64,000 nt of DNA from CAISIP01 sp031396205 (GTDB lineage Bacteria > Pseudomonadota > Gammaproteobacteria > Burkholderiales > Burkholderiaceae_C), in the NCBI GenBank assembly GCA_031396205.1, contig JANNKH010000074.1, forward strand, positions 1 through 64,000, given 5' to 3'. The notes beneath the pieces are model-generated. The model saw nothing but the letters and a program-made list of their open reading frames with translations. It was not told the origin of the DNA and did no database searches. The translations under genes and the position numbers were made by a program. This document shows, in pieces, positions 25,406 through 34,196 of this stretch. How positions within the stretch are numbered: the first letter of the stretch is position 1; each line of letters begins with the position of its first letter.

Positions 25406-26737
25406 TGCCGGTGCCAGTGGCAAACGGGCCGTCACCGTCGTGCCCAATCCCGGACGCGACGTGATCTGCATGCTGCCGCCATGGGCTTCGACGCGATAAC
25501 GCATGCCGGCCAGACCATGCCGGCCGACCGCCGCACCGCGCACATCGAACCCGACGCCATCGTCCTGTACCGAAACATGCACCGCGCCATCGGTCGGATG
25601 GTCCAGGCGCACCACAACGCGATGGGCGCGCGCGTATTTGCGAATGTTCGTCAGGGATTCCTGCACCAGCCGGTAGATCGTCAGCCGCACGTCCGGGGGC
25701 AGGTCCACATCGTCCAATGCCTGCTCCACCTCGATACCGAGCCCTTCGGCGGCGTCCTCGCACAACCTGCGCAGGCTGCTCGTCAGTCCCAGATGGTCGA
25801 GCGACGAGGGGTGCAGATCCTCGATAATCCGTCGCTTGAGGGTGATGCCTTCATTGATGCGATCATTGACCTTCTGAATCCGCTCCGCCAGCTCGGCCGG
25901 CAGCGCGCTGGCGCTGCGCACCCGCGCCAAATCCAGTTTTGCGGCCGTCAGCAGCCCGCCGAGTTCATCGTGCAACTCCCGCGCCAACCGCTGGCGCTCA
26001 TCCTCGCGCACCGACATGACATGGGTCGCCAACGCGCGCAGATCATCGGTGCGGGCAATAACCTCGTGCTGGAGTTGCTCCGCGTACAAAGTCCGCTCGC
26101 GCGCCTGGGCACGCAACTGGCGCATATACAGATAAAGCCCCAGAACGGCCAGGCACGTCAGCGTCAGTACCGCAATCCGGTTGACAAACAGGCTCTCATA
26201 CAAAGAGATGCGTGCACCCGTTTGCATATGGGCGGCGCTATTCAATGCCCTGTCAAAGGAGGCGCGAATGGTGTTCGTGTGCTGTTTGCCCAGGCCGGAC
26301 TCCACGAGATCAATGGCATCCACGTCTTTGCCTTCGGTCTTGAGCTCGATGGTTCGCACCAGCATTGCCAAGTGGGCGGTGATCGTGGCTTGCAGCTGGT
26401 CGACCTCCGCCCGGCTCGTCCCTTCGCGCGCACGCAGGAACGCCAGCGTTGGCGCAATCACCTCCGGTAGCCGACCGGCAGCCGTCCGATACGTGGCCAT
26501 GTAGGCCTCCTTGCCGGTCAGCAGGTAACCGCGCTGCGCCGTCTCCGCATCGGTCAGAAGCTGGAGCGCCCGGCTGGCCTCGATGCGCGCGTCGGTCAAG
26601 GCAATACCCCCATCCAGGGTCCGCACGGCCATGCGGTAGGTCCCCTCGTTGACGACCACAACCACCAGCGCACCGGCAACGATGAGCGGAAAGCCGAAAC
26701 GATTCCGGACCAGTGACGCAAAGAAATCTTTTAGCAT
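25376..26737 (-). CDS. CHASE3 sensor histidine kinase (NarL/DesK type)
   Basis: A 453-residue membrane kinase. Membrane helix 1 (about 14-31) and helix 2 (about 187-207) flank a periplasmic CHASE3 domain with the AQRGYLLTGKE motif. Then follow HisKA_3 (LARELHDELG, phosphoacceptor His256) and HATPase_c (QESLTNIRKYARA, DDGVGFD, GLAGMRYRV). ATG 26737 has GAGGG 6 bases upstream; ATG 26743 is an alternative. No response regulator is adjacent, so it is an orphan here. A 25-bp tandem duplication lies at its 3' end. Confidence 0.9.
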   Translation of the reverse strand: MLKDFFASLVRNRFGFPLIVAGALVVVVVNEGTYRMAVRTLDGGIALTDARIEASRALQLLTDAETAQRGYLLTGKEAYMATYRTAAGRLPEVIAPTLAFLRAREGTSRAEVDQLQATITAHLAMLVRTIELKTEGKDVDAIDLVESGLGKQHTNTIRASFDRALNSAAHMQTGARISLYESLFVNRIAVLTLTCLAVLGLYLYMRQLRAQARERTLYAEQLQHEVIARTDDLRALATHVMSVREDERQRLARELHDELGGLLTAAKLDLARVRSASALPAELAERIQKVNDRINEGITLKRRIIEDLHPSSLDHLGLTSSLRRLCEDAAEGLGIEVEQALDDVDLPPDVRLTIYRLVQESLTNIRKYARAHRVVVRLDHPTDGAVHVSVQDDGVGFDVRGAAVGRHGLAGMRYRVEAHGGSMQITSRPGLGTTVTARLPLAPAAKGGVGVPC

Positions 26738-26859
26738 GACCATCCCTCAGGGTGTATGCGACACCGGCACGCCGCTTGGCGGGACACTGCATGTCAACCG
26801 TTCAAGTTACGCGATCGCCAGCTGCGTTGCGCGCCTCGATGCAGTATCGCCGCCTGCCG

Positions 26860-27906
26860 TCAGCGGGCAAGCCTTTCAAAACCTTCGAGCACGTTCACCG
26901 CGTTGACGCCCAGCTGCGCCACAGCGTATCCCCCCTCGAAGACGAATACCGTCGGCAGGTCGGCACGCGCAATGTCATCACCCACCGCGAAATAATCCTT
27001 TCCCTGCAGCTGAAAGCCCGAGATGGGGTCGCCCTCGTAGGTGTCGAGCCCCAGCGACACGACCAGCGCCTGTGGCCGGAAATCCGCCACCCGGCGCAAC
27101 GCAAAGCGCAGCGCTTCCCGCCAAACCACGAAATCGGTGCCACGGGGCAGCGGCAGGTTGAAGTTGTAACCGGCGCCGGTCCCGTGACCGGTTTCATCCG
27201 AGTGGCCCAGGAAGAACGGGTATTCGGTCCGGGGGTCGCCATGGATGCTGGTCACCAGCACATCGGGGCGTTCGTAGAAGATGGCCTGGCTGCCGTTGCC
27301 ATGGTGGTAGTCGACATCCAGGATCGCCACCCGCGCCAGTCCTTGGTCGCGCAGGTGCTGTGCCGCCAGCGCCGCATTGTTCAAGAAGCAATAGCCACCG
27401 AAAAAATCGGCTCCGGCGTGGTGCCCCGGCGGTCGACTCAACGCAAAAGCCGACCGGGCACCGCGCGCCACAGTGCGCGCCGCACTGAGCGCACACAACG
27501 CGCCCTCGCGCGCAGCAATCCAGGTGCCCGAGGTCAGCGGCGATCCGGTGTCGAATGCATAGAGCCCGATGCGCGCCGCAAAGTTGTCGGGCGACACATC
27601 CCTGCGCAGGCCCTGGTTGGGCCAGACAGACGGCAGGGCGTCGCGGTCCGCGTTCGCCGGATCGAGCGCCACCCAGTCGTCCCACGCCCGTCGCAAAAAC
27701 TGCAGATAGTCGCGGCTATGCACCCGTTCCAGCACCGTGTCGTCGAACGACTCGGGCGCCAGCACCGGCCCCAGCTTGCGCCCGGTCAGTTCGGACAGCA
27801 CACCGTCAACCCTGGCTGCCAGTTCAAAGCATGGCACCATCTGGCCGCGGAACATCTCCTGCCGGCCCTGGTGCTGCACATGCTTGTGGTTGAAAAAGGT
27901 AATCAT
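26860..27906 (-). CDS. HDAC-family acetylpolyamine amidohydrolase-like enzyme
   Basis: A 348-residue zinc deacetylase of the HDAC/arginase fold: RPPGHHAG (His162, His163), DVDYHHGNG with ligands Asp199 and His201, and SLGLDTYEGDP with the third ligand. The N-terminal FRGQMVPCFELAARVD resembles bacterial acetylpolyamine amidohydrolases, which deacetylate acetylputrescine or acetylspermidine in polyamine catabolism. Other HDAC-like substrates are possible. It starts 21 bases after the uvrA stop on the same strand. Confidence 0.88.
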   Translation of the reverse strand: MITFFNHKHVQHQGRQEMFRGQMVPCFELAARVDGVLSELTGRKLGPVLAPESFDDTVLERVHSRDYLQFLRRAWDDWVALDPANADRDALPSVWPNQGLRRDVSPDNFAARIGLYAFDTGSPLTSGTWIAAREGALCALSAARTVARGARSAFALSRPPGHHAGADFFGGYCFLNNAALAAQHLRDQGLARVAILDVDYHHGNGSQAIFYERPDVLVTSIHGDPRTEYPFFLGHSDETGHGTGAGYNFNLPLPRGTDFVVWREALRFALRRVADFRPQALVVSLGLDTYEGDPISGFQLQGKDYFAVGDDIARADLPTVFVFEGGYAVAQLGVNAVNVLEGFERLAR

Positions 27907-27927
27907 GGTGGGTGCGGGTAATTGTGA

Positions 27928-30900
27928 TCAGCGTGCCAGCACCGGCGCCAGCGCTACGCCAGTGTGGGTTCCTTGTGTGACGATGGCCTCCGGCGTGTCG
28001 GCTGCCACCACGCGTCCGCCTGCCTCACCCCCCTCCGGCCCCAGGTCGATCACCCAGTCGGCCTCGGCGATGACATCCAGATCATGCTCGATCACCACCA
28101 CGCTGTGGCCACCGTCAACCAGCCGGTGCAGCACGCCAATCAACTTTTCGACGTCGGCCATGTGCAGCCCTACAGTGGGTTCGTCCAGTACATAGAGCGT
28201 GTGCGGCGCCTTCTGGCCGCGTCGCGCGATGTCGTCCCTTACCTTGGACAGTTCGGTCACCAGCTTGATGCGCTGCGCTTCGCCACCGCTGAGGGTCGGC
28301 GAGGGCTGGCCCAGTGTCAGGTACCCCAGCCCGACGTCCTTGAGCAACTGCAGGGGATGGCCGATAGTCGGCATGGCGGCAAAAAAATCGACCGCTTCGT
28401 CGACCTCCATCTGCAGCACGTCGCCGATGTTCTTGCCGCGCCAGGTCACCGCCAGTGTCTCCGGGTTGAACCGGGTACCGCGGCAGGTTTCGCACAGCAC
28501 CTTCACATCGGGCAGGAAGCTCATGGCGACCGTCCGGATGCCTTGCCCTTCACAGCCCGGACAGCGGCCCTCACCGGTATTGAAGCTGAACCGGTTCGCC
28601 GCATAGCCGCGCGCCCGCGCTTCCAGCGTATCGGCAAACAACTTGCGGATGGTGTCCCAGAAGCCGATGTATGTCGCAGGGCAGCTGCGCGGGGTCTTGC
28701 CGATCGGCGTCTGATCGACCTCCAGCACCCGGTCGACCACGCCGTATCCATCGACGCCGTCGCAGCCGATCCAGCCGAGTTTCTCGCCCGCCGCCAGCGC
28801 ATCGCGCCCGGCCCGGGTGCTGTTGCGTGCCACAGCCAATTGCACGTTGACCAACAGCACATCCCGCGCCAACGTCGACTTACCCGACCCGCTGACGCCG
28901 GTGATCGCCACCAGGCGGGCCAGCGGCAGGCCAATGCTGACGCCGTGCAGGTTGTGCAGCCGTGCATTGCGCAGTTGCAGCCAGGCCAGTGAAGGCTCGG
29001 TGATCGAAACATCCCGTCGCGCCTTCAGCGGATGGCGCATCGCGTGCAACAGATAGCGACCGGTCTGCGAGCCTGCGGACGCCATGACGGCAGCCACATC
29101 TCCCTCGACGACCAGGGTACCGCCGCGCTTGCCGGCGCCTGGACCGATGTCGATCACATGGTCGGCATGGCGGATCGTTTCCTCGTCATGCTCCACCACA
29201 ACCAGGGTGTTGCCCTTGTCGCTCAGGCTTTTCAATGCGGCCAGCAGGATCCGGTTGTCGCGCGCATGCAGGCCAATGGTCGGTTCGTCCAGCACATAAC
29301 AGACCCCCTGCAGGTTGCTGCCCAGTTGGGCGGCCAGGCGAATGCGTTGTGCCTCGCCACCACTGAGGGTGGGCGCGCCGCGGTCCAGCGTCAGGTAACC
29401 CAGACCTACTTCCTCGAGAAACAACAGGCGGCTGCGGATTTCGGGTACCAGGTCGCGTGCAATGTCGCTCTCACGCTGGGTCAGGCGATCCGTGACCTGC
29501 AGTGCTTCGATCCAGCGACGGATGTCGGTGACGCTCATACGCGCCAGCGCGGTGATGGCGATGCCGGCATGGTTCGCACCCTGGTCGCCGAATCGCACTG
29601 CACGCGCGGTCGGGTTCAGCCGGGTACCCTGGCACGCGGGACAAGCGTCGTCGGCCAGGCCTTCCACGTCCACTTCGGCAAAGGTCTGTTCGCGCCCGGA
29701 GCCGTTATCGTCCCGCACCGAATCGTCCAGCACCTTGCGCTGCTCTTTGGTCAACCGAACGCCAGTGCCCACGCACTCGGTACACCAGCCGTGCTTGCTG
29801 TTGTAGGAAAACAGCCGCGGGTCCAGTTCCACATAGCTGGTGCTGCACACCGGGCAGGCCCGCTTGGTCGAAAACACCTGCACGCTGCCGATGGTGTCTG
29901 TCGGCATACCCGCCAGCATTGCGGCGCGCAAACCGGCCAGGTCGCTCAACACATGCACCACGCCCTTGCCATGCTCCAGCGCCCGGGCCAACATCTCGCG
30001 CAACAGGGCTTCATCATCGGGCGAGATATCCAGGCTCACCACCGGCAATTCAATGGTGTGCTCCTTGAACCGGTCGATGCGCGGGAAACCGGTGGTCGGC
30101 AGAAACTGGCCATCAACCCGCAAATGCGTGAAACCACGTGGCCGTGCCCAATCGGCAAGCTCGGTATAGACACCCTTACGATTCACCACCAGCGGCGCCA
30201 GCAGGCCGACATGCTGGCCACGAAACGCACCCAGCAACTGCGCGGCGATGCTGTCGGGTGTTTGCGGCGCGACCGCTGCGCCATCGTGGATGCAATGCTG
30301 CACACCGAGCTTCACATACAAAAGGCGCAGGAAATGCCACACTTCGGTGGCGGTGCCCACGGTGGACTTGCGTCCGCCACGCGACAGCCTTTGCTCGATC
30401 GCCACGGTGGGCGGAATGCCGTACACCGCATCCACCTCCGGCCGCCCGGCCGGTTGCACGATGCTGCGCGCATAGGCATTGAGTGACTCGAGGTAACGCC
30501 GCTGGCCTTCGTTGAACAGGATGTCGAACGCCAGCGTCGACTTGCCCGATCCGCTGACGCCGGTGATCACATTGAACCGGTCGCGCGGAATGCTGACCGA
30601 CAGCGACTTCAGGTTGTGTTCCTTGGCATTGACGATCTGGATCGCGTTGGCGTTGGCGTTTGCGTTGGCGTTGGCGGTTGTTGATCGATTGGCGCTCACC
30701 CGATCGGCGCGGGCCTCCTGCGCGGCATGCGAGCCCAGGCCCACACTGGCGTCGTAGTCACGCAAGGCCTTGCCGGTGTGGGAGGTCGGGTGCTGGCGCA
30801 GGTCATCGGGCGTGCCGACCGCGACGACCTGGCCACCGGCATCGCCGCCCTCAGGACCGAGATCGAGCAGCCAGTCGCTGGCCCGGATCACGTCGAGGTT

Positions 30901-33900
30901 GTGCTCGATCACCAGCAGCGAATGCCCTGCGTCCAGCAACTTGCGTAGCGCGCGCATCAGCTTGGCAATATCATCGAAATGCAGTCCGGTGGTCGGTTCG
31001 TCGAACATGAACAAACTGCCGTTGCGGGCGACTGCCTGGCGGCTCGAGCTGCCATCGCGTGCCGCCTGCGCCAGGAAGCCCGCCAGTTTCAGACGCTGGG
31101 CCTCGCCACCAGAGAGCGTGGGTACCGGCTGACCCAGCTTCACGTATTCGAGGCCGACGTCGACGATGGGTTGCAGTGCCCGGATCACATCCCGATCGCC
31201 GGCAAATAGCACGGTCGCTTCGCTGACGGTCAGGTTCAACACGTCTGCCACGTTCATGCTGACGAGCCGACGGGTCTCCGGCTGCGCCCGCTTGATCAGC
31301 GTCGGATTGCTCATCAACCGCCCGCCCGTGGCATTGCCGACATCGTTGGCGGGCGCCTGCGCACTGCCCAATGTCCTGCCAGCCTCGGGGGGAGCTGGCG
31401 GAACCAGGCGGCGCTCGATCCGGACCTCCAACACTTCCGGCCGGTACCGCTTGCCATTGCAGTCCGGGCAACGCAGATACACGTCGCTGAGAAACTGCAT
31501 CTCCACATGCTCGAACCCTGAACCGCCGCAGGTGGCACAACGTCCGTCCCCGCTGTTGAAGCTGAACTTGGATGCGGTGTAGCCGCGCTGGCGCGACAGC
31601 GCCGCGTTGGCGAACAATTCACGGATCGCGTCCCAGGCGCCAACATAACTCACCGGATTGGAGCGAGCCGTCTTGCCAATCGGCGATTGGTCGACAAACA
31701 CGACATCGGCCAGCAGTTCGGCGCCCATCAGCCGGTCGTGCCGGCCGGGCGATTCGGTGGAGCGCCCGAAATGGCGCATCAGCGCCGGCGCCAGTACATC
31801 CTGCACCAGCGTCGACTTGCCGGAACCGCTGACACCGGTGACGCATACCAGGCGCTGCAACGGGATCTCGACGGTCACATTCTTCAGGTTGTGCTCCCGC
31901 GCACCCTCGAGCACGAGACGCGGCGAACTTGCCAGCACCGGGCGCTGGAACCCCATGCCGACCTGCTTGCGCCCGCCCAGGTAGGCACCCGTCAACGTGT
32001 CAGCGCCGCGCAGGTCCTGTGTCGATCCGTCGAACACGATGCATCCTCCGCGTTCGCCCGGACCCGGACCCATGTCGATCATGCGGTCTGCTGCCAGCAT
32101 CACCGCCGGGTCGTGCTCGACCACCACCAGCGTGTTGCCGGCATCGCGCAAACGCTGCATGGCGAGAATGATGCGGTGCATGTCACGCGGATGCAGCCCG
32201 ATGCTGGGCTCGTCCAGCACGAAAAGCGTGTTGACCAGGGAGGTTCCCAGCGCCGTGGTGAGATTGATGCGCTGCACCTCGCCGCCCGACAGCGTACGAC
32301 TCTGCCGGTCCAGGCACAGGTATCCGATGCCGACGTCGACCAGGTAACGCAAGCGGGTCGTGATCTCCTCGAACAGCAGCTTCAGGGCCTTGCTTTCGGC
32401 ATGGTCGTGCGTGGCCGCTGCGCCTGCGACAGTCGGCCTGTCCCGCGCTTCCGACATGCGGTCAAAAACCTGGCGCAGGCGGTCGATCGGCAGCAGCATC
32501 AGGTCATGCACACACAGGCCCGGAAGCGCCTCGAGCTGATCGCGCGACCAGGTCACGCCAATGGGCATGAAACGTTGCGCCGGCGGCATCACGGCGTCGG
32601 CGTCGGCCTTGCTGCCTATGCGCCACAGCAGGCTCTCCGTCTTGAGCCGGGCACCAGCACAGCTCGGGCACGGCGTGTAGCTGCGGTACTTCGACAACAG
32701 CACCCGGATGTGCATCTTGTAGGCCTTGGTCTCCAGGTACTCGAAGAAGCGCTTGACACCGAACCAATGCTGGTTCCACTTGCCGTTCCAGTTCGGGGAG
32801 CCGTTGACAACCCAATACTGGTGCTCCGCGCTGAGTTTGTTCCACGGCGTGTCGCGCGGAATACCGGCATCTTCGGCATGGCGCATCAGGTCGTCCTGGC
32901 ACTCCTGCCAGGCGGGTGTCTGCATGGGTTTGATAGCGCCGGCACGCAGTGTCAGCTTCTGGTTCGGAATCACCAGGCCGTAATCCACCCCGATGACGCG
33001 GCCAAAACCACGGCAGGCCTCGCAGGCACCGAGCGCGGAATTGAATGAAAACGCAGACGCGATCGGGTCTGCATAGCGCAAGTCGCTTTGCGGGCAGTGC
33101 AGTCCGGTGGAAAACTTCCAGATCCGCGGCTCGGCATCGCCATCACCCAACGCGTACACGCTGACGCGCCCGCTGCCGCGTTTGAGCGCGGCTTCGATCG
33201 CCTCCAGCACCCGGACCCGCTCGGTGTTGCCGAGCCGAAATCGGTCAGCAACGACATCAAGCACCTTGCGCCGCTGCGGCATTGCCGTGGCTGTGCCGGC
33301 CTTGCCCTTGCCTTGCGCTTTTTTTGCAGTCGCCGCAACGGATGTGGTTTCCCGGGCCGGTGCGACCACCTCGATCTCCCGCTCGGCCTGCACCCGGGTG
33401 TAGCCGCTGACTGACAACCATTGCGCAATCTCGTCGGCAGTGGCGTCTATCGGCAACTCGACTGGAAACGTGACAACCACACGCGGATCGCCCTCTGCCG
33501 CCAGTGCCTGCAACTGCGCAAATATGGTCTCGGGACTGTCGTGGCGCACCGGCAGCGCCGTCTTTCGGTCGAACACCTGGCCGGCGCGGGCGAACAGCAG
33601 TTTCAGGTGGTCGTTAAGTTCCGTCATCGTTCCTACCGTGGAGCGCGATGACCGCACCGGGTTGGTCTGGTCGATCGCGATCGCCGGCGGTACGCCTTCC
33701 ACCTTGTCCACCGCCGGCTTGTCCATGCGGTCCAGAAACTGGCGCGCGTAGGCCGAGAACGTCTCGACATAACGACGCTGGCCTTCCGCGTACAAGGTGT
33801 CGAACACCAGGCTGGACTTGCCGGACCCGCTGGGCCCGGTCACCACCGTCAATTCGCCGGTGCGGATGTCCAGATCGAGGTTCTTGAGGTTGTGTTGACG

Positions 33901-33933
33901 CGCTCCGCGGATGCGGATGGTTCCCTGGGACAT
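27928..33933 (-). CDS. uvrA: double-length UvrA (two tandem UvrA units)
   Basis: A 2001-residue protein containing two complete UvrA-like units. Unit 1 has Walker A sites GPSGSGKS (33-40) and GVSGSGKS (near 700), with zinc-finger cysteines (CATCGGSGFEH, CPDCNGK). Unit 2 has GVSGSGKS near 1124 and 1678, with CPVC, CTEC, CPAC, CPGC and CETC motifs. Each unit has UvrA signatures LSGGE(V/A)QR. UvrA normally has about 940 residues and works as a dimer; this looks like a fused dimer. The halves are joined near residues 1087-1096 by an Asn-Ala repeat. UvrA recognises bulky DNA lesions and loads UvrB. A normal-length UvrA elsewhere in the genome is likely. ATG 33933 begins the family N-terminus; the frame is open 21 codons upstream. 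Confidence 0.93.
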   Translation of the reverse strand: MSQGTIRIRGARQHNLKNLDLDIRTGELTVVTGPSGSGKSSLVFDTLYAEGQRRYVETFSAYARQFLDRMDKPAVDKVEGVPPAIAIDQTNPVRSSRSTVGTMTELNDHLKLLFARAGQVFDRKTALPVRHDSPETIFAQLQALAAEGDPRVVVTFPVELPIDATADEIAQWLSVSGYTRVQAEREIEVVAPARETTSVAATAKKAQGKGKAGTATAMPQRRKVLDVVADRFRLGNTERVRVLEAIEAALKRGSGRVSVYALGDGDAEPRIWKFSTGLHCPQSDLRYADPIASAFSFNSALGACEACRGFGRVIGVDYGLVIPNQKLTLRAGAIKPMQTPAWQECQDDLMRHAEDAGIPRDTPWNKLSAEHQYWVVNGSPNWNGKWNQHWFGVKRFFEYLETKAYKMHIRVLLSKYRSYTPCPSCAGARLKTESLLWRIGSKADADAVMPPAQRFMPIGVTWSRDQLEALPGLCVHDLMLLPIDRLRQVFDRMSEARDRPTVAGAAATHDHAESKALKLLFEEITTRLRYLVDVGIGYLCLDRQSRTLSGGEVQRINLTTALGTSLVNTLFVLDEPSIGLHPRDMHRIILAMQRLRDAGNTLVVVEHDPAVMLAADRMIDMGPGPGERGGCIVFDGSTQDLRGADTLTGAYLGGRKQVGMGFQRPVLASSPRLVLEGAREHNLKNVTVEIPLQRLVCVTGVSGSGKSTLVQDVLAPALMRHFGRSTESPGRHDRLMGAELLADVVFVDQSPIGKTARSNPVSYVGAWDAIRELFANAALSRQRGYTASKFSFNSGDGRCATCGGSGFEHVEMQFLSDVYLRCPDCNGKRYRPEVLEVRIERRLVPPAPPEAGRTLGSAQAPANDVGNATGGRLMSNPTLIKRAQPETRRLVSMNVADVLNLTVSEATVLFAGDRDVIRALQPIVDVGLEYVKLGQPVPTLSGGEAQRLKLAGFLAQAARDGSSSRQAVARNGSLFMFDEPTTGLHFDDIAKLMRALRKLLDAGHSLLVIEHNLDVIRASDWLLDLGPEGGDAGGQVVAVGTPDDLRQHPTSHTGKALRDYDASVGLGSHAAQEARADRVSANRSTTANANANANANAIQIVNAKEHNLKSLSVSIPRDRFNVITGVSGSGKSTLAFDILFNEGQRRYLESLNAYARSIVQPAGRPEVDAVYGIPPTVAIEQRLSRGGRKSTVGTATEVWHFLRLLYVKLGVQHCIHDGAAVAPQTPDSIAAQLLGAFRGQHVGLLAPLVVNRKGVYTELADWARPRGFTHLRVDGQFLPTTGFPRIDRFKEHTIELPVVSLDISPDDEALLREMLARALEHGKGVVHVLSDLAGLRAAMLAGMPTDTIGSVQVFSTKRACPVCSTSYVELDPRLFSYNSKHGWCTECVGTGVRLTKEQRKVLDDSVRDDNGSGREQTFAEVDVEGLADDACPACQGTRLNPTARAVRFGDQGANHAGIAITALARMSVTDIRRWIEALQVTDRLTQRESDIARDLVPEIRSRLLFLEEVGLGYLTLDRGAPTLSGGEAQRIRLAAQLGSNLQGVCYVLDEPTIGLHARDNRILLAALKSLSDKGNTLVVVEHDEETIRHADHVIDIGPGAGKRGGTLVVEGDVAAVMASAGSQTGRYLLHAMRHPLKARRDVSITEPSLAWLQLRNARLHNLHGVSIGLPLARLVAITGVSGSGKSTLARDVLLVNVQLAVARNSTRAGRDALAAGEKLGWIGCDGVDGYGVVDRVLEVDQTPIGKTPRSCPATYIGFWDTIRKLFADTLEARARGYAANRFSFNTGEGRCPGCEGQGIRTVAMSFLPDVKVLCETCRGTRFNPETLAVTWRGKNIGDVLQMEVDEAVDFFAAMPTIGHPLQLLKDVGLGYLTLGQPSPTLSGGEAQRIKLVTELSKVRDDIARRGQKAPHTLYVLDEPTVGLHMADVEKLIGVLHRLVDGGHSVVVIEHDLDVIAEADWVIDLGPEGGEAGGRVVAADTPEAIVTQGTHTGVALAPVLAR
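30644..30673. repeat. hexanucleotide repeat (GCGTTG)n encoding an Asn-Ala linker
   Basis: Five 6-base units (GCGTTG, one with GCGTTT) lie inside uvrA and encode, on the minus strand, a run of Asn-Ala pairs in the hinge between the two UvrA units. Unit number can change without breaking the frame, so linker length may vary among strains. Confidence 0.85.
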
Positions 33934-34196
33934 GGTGGGGTGCTTTCTGCGGTAGGCCAAGTATTCTAGATAGCGGCCTGTGCTTCCCGCCGCCAAGGGT
34001 TATCGCCGCGCGGCTACCAAACGACCCAAAGCCATGGCTCCAATCGCCCCACACTGTCGGTTGTCAGCCACAACCCCGACCCGCGCTGCCCTATCCAGGC
34101 ATTCTTGCCAGAGCTGCGCTATATAGTCCGGTCAGGAGGCATTTTCCCGATGGCCGAAAAGAGGATCAGGCAACTGGCGGTTCACCGCGCGGGATC

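Noticed and set aside
30644..30673. Short repeat array as a CRISPR
   Set aside because: The units are 6 bases, in frame within uvrA, and have no spacers.
29032..33048. Long plus-strand frames (up to 484 residues) inside uvrA
   Set aside because: They are antisense shadows of a high-GC gene; no ribosome binding site and no domain sense.
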